Assembly (NCBI GenBank): GCA_035222895.1
Contig: JAVYIG010000596.1
Location: 1-64,000 of the forward strand
Length of the DNA: 64,000 bases
Source of the DNA: Strongylocentrotus droebachiensis
Taxonomy: Eukaryota > Echinodermata > Echinoidea > Camarodonta > Strongylocentrotidae
Reading direction: 5' to 3'
Shown here: in pieces, positions 47,461-59,400 of the stretch
Layout of the letters: each line of letters starts with the position of its first letter
Numbering within the stretch: position 1 is the first letter of the stretch
Notes under the pieces: model-generated
Databases searched by the model: none
Told to the model about the DNA's origin: nothing
The model's input: only the letters and a program-made list of their open reading frames with translations
Made by a program: the position numbers and the translations under genes

Positions 47461-50400
47461 GTAATTATTATATCCATACATGTATTTATTTTTCTGATTT
47501 GAGGAAAACCAGTAAGAGAGAATGAAATGGATATCGTACTTGTTAATCCAAATGACAATCTTCATGAAAGTAAATATAGTAGTGAGTGATGATTATGATG
47601 GAGAAGACAAGTTAAGCCAGAAGATTTGTTTTAAGTTCATGATGATCAGCCAAACAAATAAATGCTATCAGAAATTGCGCTCAATGAATTTGAAAGCAAT
47701 ATACTTGAGTAGTTAGCAAAGAATAATCATATGGGCTATCTGAGACTACAAACACTGCATGTACAATATATTGAGGTCGCTGTTTCCTTTGCATATGCAT
47801 TTCATTCATGATAATGTATTTTGATTATTTCATTAGTGTAACACTAGTTTGCATTTAACTCGGTATTAGCCATTCAATTAGTCATAAACCCTAGTACATG
47901 CATTAGCTTTTTGCATCTGGAATGTCAAGTACATAGTCAATCATGCAACGACACAATATATTGCTCTAGACCAGTCTAGAATGATAGTGTAAACAGAAAA
48001 AGTGAATTAATCTCATCAGCCCCTGACAAATGTAGTTCTAGTTGCTAATTGTGATGCGGCTAGTGCAAGCTTCTCGATGACAATATTAATACTGGTTTAT
48101 TTTATGCATAGGACCAAGAAAGTTTGGAACCACACAGCGATACTACTCTCGGTAGCGGTCTGAATGCTAAAGAAGCAGGTTTGTGTATATGTTTTGTTTT
48201 GTTTCTGTTAGCTTAAATTTGTTTGTGGTGTTGTTCTTGCTTTTCTCATGTTTTTGTTATAGTTAAGAACAGTTTTGCTTCCTGTGGCACGCCAAATTTG
48301 TGTCTTTATCCTGACGTATTTGTTTAGTTATTATTGATCTTCATTATTACAGATGATACTGATAATAATGAGGGAAACGATGACCAAGTGACATCTCTCA
48401 CACATGACCCGGGGACCAATCGGGATGATATTTCCTTCGGTGGTCTTTCGGCACCCCCCGAGATTCTCGCTCGGGGGCTGAGAGCACGGCGAGCGTATGC
48501 CGAAGCAGCTCAAGCTGGCACGAAGAAAGTTTTTCGAACTCGCCTGATGCTTGTTGGACAAGAACGTGTTGGAAAGACAAGTCTAAAGAAAACTCTTACA
48601 GGACAAAGGTAATCTCTTGATTACCCCCTTTATCTCTTTAAAACTTCTATCTCTCTCTCTCTCTCTCTCTCTTTAATGTTCCTTGATTATCTGTCTTTGT
48701 ATTATGTTTTTTCATTCACTTGACAACAAAAATAAACAACTTTATTACCAGTCATGTTGACTTAAAATGTTCTGTTTGGATACATGAAATCTTTGTCCAA
48801 CATAATAAAGGGTCAGGTAGCAAGATGATTTTGATCTTGTTTATTCTGACTTCTTGATAAGGAAAATAATTCCCTTTGTGATAAGTTTTCCTTTTTTAAA
48901 TCGAATTTATCTCTTATTTTTTCTTTGTTGGTTATATAATCTTTTTTAATCAGGAAAATGTACATGTATTATACACTTCGGTCGTTTGTGATCAAATTTG
49001 TGAATGTGCAAATTATGTATACAATAATGTGATGACTATTATGTGTATACCACTATGTCTACAATGTTTATAAACGTGCTGCGATGTGTATACTCATATA
49101 ACATGTTGATCACCTAAGGCAGAAGTGAGATGACTCATCACAACACTGTGCACAATAATTAACTGTTGGAATCAAAATGTAAAAATTTGTCCCGCTTCTT
49201 TCTATTATTGAAAAAAATTGAAATTATTAAAAATCGTTAACACATGTAGCAATATATTTTTTTAACAAGACAAAACCGAGAAAATAAAGAATAAGAACTT
49301 GTAAACATTTCAAACATTTGAAATATTTGTAATCTTTTATCCAACAATTGGACTTGATGATAAATATCTACATGTATGTCAAATGTTATGTTTGTTTATT
49401 GGAGGACATCAGTTTATGTTGTAAAGACGTCACAATGTGTTTTTGTTTTTGTTTTGAAGGAAATAAAGATTTACTTTAAAAATAAAACTTCTAGAGTGTA
49501 TACGAAGTAAACAAAAAAAATCTAAATAATATACATGTGTATTTTAAGGGGCTATCTGATCTTTATTTGATTTTGATTTGATTTATTTACCAACAGCAAT
49601 ACATTTCATACATACATTTTATACAATAGTTACATAATACAGGAAGAGAAACTATTGGTTGGTAAAAGGGGCCAGATACTAGCACATGTGCTAGTCGAGC
49701 CTAACCCCTTAAACAGTTAAACAAAGTATTTTGGTACAAATCAGTTTATAGCAAGTTACTTTGAAGGAAATCGGAAAAACTAGACAAACAGATGTCGTGT
49801 ACGGTAACTTCACCATTGTGGTACAAAATAAATGAGTTTTAATTTGCCAATATGAAATTCGATTCAATTAAAAAATGGTTTATTAGACGACATGTTAATC
49901 CCCAATTACGTCACACATGTTGTCACAATTGAATTCACATTATTCAACAATTTGAGATTTACATAGATTATGTGATTTTAACTTCGAAACATTTAAAATT
50001 CATAATGTATTTATCGGATTCTGTTAATTGTACTCGGATATGTCTGAATGTACGGAATTTAGCTTCTTGAACGTTTTGAATACTATGCGTGTCAGTTTTA
50101 CTTTTGTGCTTCGGAATATAAGTGAGTATATATCAATATCATTAACATAATTGTTATTAACTTTTAAATTTTGTATTCGAATTATTATTCCAATTTGTAT
50201 TAATTTCATTATTATTATTATTAATATTATCATTTTGTTTTATTTACTTCAGATTTGATCAAAACGAGGCAATGACGAACGGTGTAGAAACAACAAACGC
50301 ATGTGAAATTTGCATTGAGGTTGCTAAGGCTGGCGAGAAAATGTGGTCAATTCACAAAAAAGGACATGGGAATGAAGATACAAAAGGTAAGTAGAACTTT

Positions 50401-53400
50401 AAAAAATAATTTGAATTTACTATAAGAAAATGACATTCTCTCCATAAGTATATATTTCATTCTGACATCAAACTGTTTGTGGGTGACAAGGGAGGACGGA
50501 AAACACTTTTAAATAAAAACTTAAAGCGTATCTTTTCAATTTTAGTATCTTAATATTACAATTTATGAGCACATAGTGGTTAATTTCTTATGTTGTATTG
50601 TTCTTATTATTATTGTCATTTGTTATAATCATTATCATCATCATTATTGTTATTGTTATTATTTTCATTATCATTACAATTTTATGTTTGCTATTATTAT
50701 TTTTATTATCATTATAATTGTTATTATAATTTTCACTACTACTGTCTGAAACGATTCCTGAAATAGCAATCAAAAAAGTTATAGTTCTTGCAGTAGTAAT
50801 ATAGATATAAGAAGTAAACTGAATTGTCCTTATGATATCATGGCAATATAACTGTTTTTGTACTGCTACTCTCTTAAAAAAAAAGAGTGAATTTTCACTC
50901 TATTTTCACTTTCTTGGGAGTGACGTCCGTGATCACTTGTTTAGGAGTGAAAATCGATTGATTTAGAGTGCTCTCTAAGAAGAAAAGAGTGAATGTTCAC
51001 TCTATTTTCACTACATTTTCACTCTCCAGAGGAGTAACGTCCGTGATTTTGAAAATTCACTCTTTTTTTTAAAGAGAGTATGTTAATGTCCAATTGTCGA
51101 ACTGATTGATTGACTGCAAAGTATTTGGAACAAATTTCCCACTTCCTGTACAATCAGACTTTTTTTAAATCAATTTCTTTCCACAAGCTTCTCCTCCCTT
51201 CAGAGTTATGGATAGCATTTTGTTAGAAGTCACCAAAAACATATCCTTTTAAGCCTTAAGTTTTGAAGAAAATTATATTGTAGTCAAGGAGTATATTAAA
51301 AAAATTGAAGGAGTTGCATGACATCACATCGCTTCTAGCTATCTGGTAATGTTTAACTTGCTGTAAAGGCAGGTTTGCATATCAAATTGTTCATTTAAAT
51401 AATATACATGTAATTTAAATTACTCTGGAATCATACAACCTAATAATACATTAAATATATGATATATGATGATTTAATTTCAAAGAAGATGAATATAGTA
51501 AAGCTCTTGCGGATGACATAGCAAAGAGGCTGATCGTCACCCCATCACAGGTAATTATTATCTCCATACATGTATTTATTTTTCTGATTTGAGGAAAACC
51601 AGTAAGAGAGAATGAAATGGATATCGTACTTGTTAATCCAAATGACAATCTTCATGAAAGTAAATATAGTAGTGAGTGATGATTATGATGGAGAAGACAA
51701 GTTAAGCCAGAAGATTTGTTTTAAGTTCATGATGATCAGCCAAACAAATAAATGCTATCAGAAATTGCGCTCAATGAATTTGAAAGCAATATACTTGAGT
51801 AGTTAGCAAAGAATAATCATATGGGCTATCTGAGACTACAAACACTGCATGTACAATATATTGAGGTCGCTGTTTCCTTTGCATATGCAATTTCATTCAT
51901 GATAATGTATTTTGATTATTTCGTTAGTGTAACACTAGTTTGCATTTAACTCGGTATTAGCCATTCAATTAGTCATAAACCCTAGTACATGCATTAGCTG
52001 TTTGCATCTGGAATGTCAAGTACATTGTCAATCATGCAACGACACAATTAATTGCTCTTGACCAATCTAGAATGACAAGGTAAACGAATAAAGAGTGAAT
52101 TCATCTCATCAGCCCCTTACAAAAGTAGTTCTAGTTGCTAATTGTGATGCGGCTAGTGCAAGCTACTCGATGCCAATCTTAATACTGTTTTTTTGTGTGT
52201 ACAGAATCAAGAAAGTTTGGATCCACACAACGATAATACTCGCAGCAGAGGCCTGGATACAAAACACAAAGAGGATGTCCATGACCCCAACACAGGTAAT
52301 TATCAGCTACATGCAGATATAGTATATCTGATTTAAGGGAAAATCAGTGAGAGAGAATGGAATGGCTATCATGTAAAGTAATTCAAATTAAAATCGCTAT
52401 GAAAGTAAATGTAGTAGTGAGTTATGAATATGAAGAAGATGTTAAATTCTGCCAGAAGAAAAAAAAAATAACCTCAGAAATTTGCTCAACGAATTTGAAT
52501 GCTGCTCAATATACCATTTTTTTTTCTTCTTAACCCTCGATTAATCCTTAATTCATTGCCATAAGATATTAAGTATCAATTCAAGTTGATAAAAAATTAG
52601 TATTTACTTGTTAAAGCTCCCTTTAAATTGTTATTACACAGAGGTTGTTATTATCCAGTGATGGATTTAAACTGTAATCATTTCTGATTTAAAAAAATGT
52701 CAGTTACATGAAATATTCTCATAATAATGATTATAATAATAATATTTAGCTTTTATATAGCGCTTAATACAAATGTCTCAAAGCGCTTTAGAAATATACT
52801 ATTACCCCGGTCATTGGATTCAGTGCTTGCCCGCACACACTGTGTGCACAATCTCCACTCCATGGGGAGCATTCCAGCCAGGCGTTACTTGACACTTAAA
52901 ATGTAATAAAAGTATTCACATTTGAAGGCCTTATTTAGGTGGTAGAATGATAGAGCACACACACACACACAACTCCCCTGGGGAGTATTTTGACCAGGTG
53001 CTATTTTACAAACGCACACATGCCAATCCAACCACATCCTTTCTGGTACTAAGGACATGCTATAGAAGGTCCATGCTGGTACATATTAACACCTGAGCAG
53101 AGAGTGGCAGATGTAGATTAATTATGAATGTATATATCCTACAAACACATATATGTATTTTTTCTATTTATTACAGAAGGATTTGTCTTGGATAAGGTGG
53201 AGGCGCCCAAGGCTAAAGAGGAGGATGACAATATGCCGAGTCAAATATCAAGTCTGGTGGAGAGACTGCTTAAGAAACAGGTTCACCTAAAGGTAGAATT
53301 CAGTTTTGAACCTTGTACTTTTATGTGGGATGATACATGTATGTAAACGATTGTCTACAATGTCTTTGTTTTATCGTAGAATCTTCCACTTCTTTGTTCC

Positions 53401-56400
53401 ATTTTGTTTTACGATCTATACTACAGGAGACCCAGAAATAACAAAAGGGTCTACCTATAATAATAAACAAACTATAGTAACACTTAGCAGAATACGATAA
53501 GTCTGTTTCTTCATAAGTGCAGCGAACCGTATTTTGGCGTATCTAACAGAATTTACCAGGTCCACTAGATGTCAAACAAGTGAGTGTTGCGTCTCATGAC
53601 CTTATGAATTTTATCAGAAACATTTCTACATAGGTGTGACAGCGAGGGAGAAATGCCGTTTGGTCTACACCCAGCACGTCTACAATTCAAATGGTCTAAT
53701 AATCATGTCGTCTATTCATCATTTGGTCTCATGACAATTTAGGCTAAAACCATTTGCTATAATTTCCATTTGGTCTATTGTTCGTTTATTCTAATAATCA
53801 GTTAATATAATTCCAAGTTTATATAATGCCCATTTCTTCTACTATCAATAAGGTATAATAATTATTTGATAGTTATGATGTTTGATTGAATGATTGTTAG
53901 ACCAAAATGGACATTAGACCAAAAGACAATTAGCCTAAATGGTCATTAGACGAAATGATAAGTAGACAAAATGGTTATTAGACCTTGTGGATAGTAGAAG
54001 GTCTGTATATATAGACATTGACATAGAAATTAAATTAAAATTTCACATAGCACATTGAATAACATTGATAACAGATTAAAAGGGTGAGAGGCATGCACAC
54101 ACAGTGTAAGCACTAAGAGAGTAAAAGAAGACAAAGGGTGAAAGAGACAGAAGGACAGTAGAGGTGAAAAGAAACGGGAGTGAGTCTGAAGAATGGGAAG
54201 AATATATAAAGAGCTCGGTTGCAAAAGGTACTACATCCATTGCCTCATACACTGACACTTCGAAAAGATTATTGTGAACAAAAAAGTAAAAATGGAATTT
54301 GAAAATAAGTTCGATTCCAAAAGGTACTATATCCATTCAATCTATGAATTATAACTTGCATAAAGAATGCACGATTTTCGGTTCCAAAAAGTACGACATC
54401 CAATTTCGGTTCCAAAAGATACTACATCCACAAATTAAAAAAAAAAAAAAAAATTAATAACAAATATTTGTGCAGACTCAGATTTTGTTAAAGAGTGTTA
54501 TTTTACTTGTATCATACAACATTATAATCAGCCAAAGTATCATTCCAAAGTGACATTGCTAGCTATTAAAATTAAAACATCGTGTTTTTCTCAGAATTTG
54601 GATTTATGGATGTAGTACCTTCTGGAACCGAGCTATTCATAAATGGAGAAAGAGATAGAGAGCAGATGCAAAATAAATAACAGAGAAGTAGGGACGGTTG
54701 TTGGCAAAAAAAATACTATCATGTAACGATACAGGTTCATGTAGAAGTGTATTCGTTTCCTTTATTCCTCAGGAGATAGGAACAGATAGTACTGATAGCG
54801 CTAGTGGAGAAAGGGTCTCACTAAGTATATGGGACTTTGCCGGACACGACATGTACTACACAACCCATCAGGTAAAAGAGTAAATTCTACCTTAGTGCCT
54901 TGAAAGCAAATGTGTAATATATTGTTAGATTCTGGTATTAAGAAGAAGAAAAAGGGATAAAATTGTATTGACTGCAGTCTCCCATACAATCATCAAAGTG
55001 TTCATGTCATAAATATTTGATATTTCTCCTGTGATTTTGTTCTAATCAATTTCAGAGTAGAAATTTAGAGTATTCTCCCATTGTCTCAATATAATACTTT
55101 AGTTCAGAGCACATGGAATCATGTATTTTATGCACAGCTGTTGGCCTACATATTGGTTTTACCATCAGTGTTAGACATGTGCATGAAAGGAGAAACCCTG
55201 ATATTAAGTTTGTTTTGATAGAAGCAGAACAATGAGAGAAACTGGTCAGTGAAACACCAACTGCAAACACTATAACATATCTCGCGAGATCCCCTCCCAC
55301 TTGCCTTGTACTAACAAAACTTCAAAAATTTAAATTTTCCATTAAGACAATTTCGAATCATACATTCCCCCGAAATATAATTGCACAAATGTTTTTATAA
55401 ATCCCCTGTATGAATTGAATATATTGTGTCACCCATAACTAAGAAATGAAGGTTTATGAAATTTTCTTAAACTTTCACTATTTTTTCTCTCTCTCATTTT
55501 TCTGGTTTTATTTGGTTTTATTAAAACCCAGGTGATATCAGGTTTGACTTCCCTTTGAATGTGTGTTCCAGTCATAGGTGCACAATCTTGTCCAGAGTCA
55601 AAATTATTTCTTCTTTCGTTTATATGATATTCCAATGTAGGATAACAGACTTGACATTAGTTAAAGGTAAAGACCAGTAATGGTCATGCGATTGCATTGT
55701 GTAAGAAACGTTGTGGAATCGATCAGAAAAGGTTGATTATCTAGCATCTATTCCAATGTAGGATAACAGGCTTGACATTAGTTAGTAATCACTGATTTCT
55801 TGCTATCTAATTAAGTGCAGAAATGTGCTGTAAACAGCAACACCTCTAAAACTATAACTGTTAGTTTTCTTGTTTAACATAATCTATTTCGCCTGTCATC
55901 CTAATGAAGTTATTTAGAATTGATAATATGTATGCTAGTGGTTTGTTAATCTGTATTTTATTGTAACATAGATACTCACAAATTGATAATGGCTATTAAT
56001 ATGGAGCCAGAGGATCTGCATCAGTCAGTTAAATCCAGAGACTTGGTGATTTCGAAAATTAATGCTTTGTCTTGGGTTGGATAGATATATTGCAATTTAG
56101 AGACATTTTGCCCTTAATGCTAAATTGTGCTCATTATATTAATATATTGTTATTGTTTTGTTTAGTTTATTTGTACTAAGTGACTGCTAAGGAAAGCAGA
56201 TGTATGCATGGAAGTAAGCAACCAGGGAACTTAAAGCCGCCACGGTGGCTATAAATCATTTTCGTGGGACTTTTTTAGTGAGAATTAATGCCTTACCAAA
56301 GGGCACTAGTGCATCGACTTGGTTTCAAACCTGGGACCTCTCGGTTACGAGAACATTTCCCTACCACTGAGCTACTACGCCTCCGTTTATCCCCTTCGCC

Positions 56401-59400
56401 TATGTCTCCGTATATAAACAGTACACGAGGTACCTATAATTATAGATATAATGGAGCATATAGAAAGAACATAGCATGGTAATTATTAAACCCGTATGCA
56501 TCATTTTTATTTCCTCCTCCTTTAGGTGTTTCTGACATGGCGAGCCATCTATGTGATAGTCTTTGATCTCAGTAGAAGTTTGGATTCGGTCGTTCCTCCT
56601 GAATCCAGAGACAAGTATTATGAAATGGTATTTTTTAAATTTCATTTCATACTGATTATTAAAAAATAATTATGCTTTACAGGGGGAGTGATGAATGATA
56701 GAAAGTGTTATTTATTATTTGCTAAACATAACTTATAAACCACATTTCAATTTGTAAAGTTTAACATATTCTTATTGATCATTATACTCGAGTTAAATGT
56801 ATTTTTTAAAGTATAAATACCATGATAGCTCTTTTTCATTTCAACTCTCTTTCATTATAGAATCAACTACCTGTTTCCTTCGGGATTAATTCATGTGTAA
56901 ATTGTTGGTACAATTAAATCAGTCGTAAATTAGACTTGTTTTCCCTTTGAGAGTATGGTGTGAAAATCCATCTCAGTTCGAAAAAAATACACGTTGGCCT
57001 ACTTAGTCTTCCTTCCAATCACTTCCACACTTGGGCATGTTATTTAAGCGATCAATTTATGATAATATGATTACCAATCATAATAGCTGGTAATGCTTTT
57101 TTAATTTAAAATCAAAGAGTACTGATATATCTCTTTATGATTAATTAACCACCTCCTCCTGAAAACTGCTCACACACCTCATATTTCACCCCTCATCTTT
57201 TAATGATTTATATTTCTGTTAGTATAGTTTAAAGTATTTTCCTCAATACCATATATTATATTATGAAAGTTTATAAAAAATTGCCACCCTTCAAGCTTAG
57301 TTTGTGGTGCAATCCTTCTTCATGGTTATTTTATGGTAATATTACAAAGTAAAAACATAAATGTGATAATGTTGTTTTCATTATATGATTTGATCATCAA
57401 GCTGTAATCGATTATTTATGTTAGGAGTGTATGAAGATAAATAAATCAAATCATTCAACAACAACACAAATGAAAATTATGTTTAATATATATATATATT
57501 ACAAAGCATGGTGTTTCTGTGCGTTTTTATCATTGGCCTTGTCATATATATAATTGTTTACATTTTTAAAACACAGGCTAAAGCAGGTGCGAAATCAGAA
57601 CTGACATGTCTAGAGTTCATCAATTTCTGGTTGTGTTCCATCTTCGCCCATGCTGTGGCGCCCTCTTCGGTCAGGAATAAGGATACGTCTAAAACCACTC
57701 AGAAATCTCCACCAATATTCATCGTTGGAACCCATCGAGAAAGTGTGCAAGGAAACGCAAAAGAGAAAAAGGAAAAAGTAATGGTTTATGATATACTTTA
57801 TCTTGATAATAAACGAATAATATTGTTTACCACATGAAGCTCCTTCCAGCATCAGCTGTTCTTCCTGACGGTTCTGTAATTCTTGCTATCGCCAATACCC
57901 CCCAAAATGCCGAATGGTGCATGCGCCTCTTGGGGTGCGTTTAATCGACACTTGTTCACCCTAGAATCACGATAATTAAAGACGTTTAGTTTAAAACACG
58001 TTCCGTTCAAGTGATTTTTTCGTCAGTCGTAAAAATAAACGTGTTTAAAAACACAAAAATGAAACGCTGAAAAGGATGAGTTTTGTATCATGATTCTGCA
58101 GAATCACGGTCGCTAAAATTCGATTGAACGAACGGAGTTCTCAATCATGATTCTATGGCGTCATTTTCGTGGCCTGTTCCGGTTTGGGCAAAAACCGCGC
58201 GCCTGCTTTTCATGCAATTTGCGTTCACTATACCATGCTCTCTATCTGGGCCGGTTCCGTTATGTTATTCCTTGTTTTCCTTCTATTATTTTCTCTTTCT
58301 GTCTTTCCTTATGTTATTCTTTGTTTTTTTCCTTCTATCACATTTTCTTATGTTATTCTTTGTTTTAATCATTCTATCACTTTCTATTTCTGTCTTTCCT
58401 TATGTTATTCTTTGTTTATTCCTTCTATTATTATGTTATTCTTTGTATTTTGCTTCTATCACCATCTCTTATGTTATTTTTTGTTTTTATAATTTTATCA
58501 CTTTCTATGTTATTCTTTGTTTTAATCATTCTATCATTTTCTCTTTCTGTCTTTCCTTATGTTATTCTTTGTTTTTTCCTTCTATTCTTATGTTAATCTT
58601 TGTTTTTTGCTTCTATCACTTTTTTTTATGTTATTCCTTGTTTTATAAATCTATCACTTTCTCTTTTGTTATTCTTTGTTTCTTCCTTCTATTCTTTTGT
58701 TATTTTTTGTTTTTTCCTTCTATCACTTTTTCTCATGTAATTCTTTGTTTTAATCATTCTATCACTTTCTCTTTCCGTCATTCCTTATGTCATTCTGTGT
58801 TTCTTCCTTCTATCACCTTCTCTTATTTTATTCTTTGTTTTAATCATTCTATCACTTTATCTTTCTGTCTTTCCTTATGTTATTCTTTGTTCATTCCTTA
58901 TATCACATTCACTTTCTCTTATGTTATTCTTTGTTTTAATCATTCTATCGACTTTCTCTTCCTGTCTGTTATTCTTTGTTTCTTCCTTCTATCACCTTCT
59001 CATTCTTTGTTTTATTATTGCGATCTATGCTCAAAACAGCAGTCGACAGTCGGCCGTAAACAATTCCAGAAAGCGCGCGCCGAAGTTGGCCTATATTTGT
59101 AATGCAAATTCTGTTTCCTTTACTTATCAGCTATTTTCTTCTAAACCGCTTAGAGGCAATTTTGCAATTTGCGGTATACAAATATCTTATTATTATTATT
59201 TTTATTTATACTTCCTGGGTCAAACTGCGCAGTGTGATGCGCAGTGGCTGGGCTCGAAATGAGCTAAAATCAGCGTTAATGGAAAATCGCTTGACCGCTT
59301 TCCCGCAGTGACCTTGTTTTGTAACGGCGTTTTGATTTGTGATTCATGTTTGTGATTCTAGCTTCGAAAAATCGCTTGAACGAACCCTTGGATGAAATTT

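Larger units (their letters stand above)
47391..48180 (+). repeat. Segmental duplication copy 1 (exons 1-2)
   Basis: Matches about 51470-52240 across two exons and the intron between them. The intron is almost identical, including about 200 bases starting TTTATTTTTCTGATTTGAGG, while exon 2 is more diverged at its 3' end. Confidence 0.8.

Noticed and set aside
58155-59102. 315-codon frame, the longest in the window
   Set aside because: It is a translation of a pyrimidine-rich minisatellite (Phe/Leu/Ser/Cys-rich, repetitive) within a transposon and not a membrane protein.
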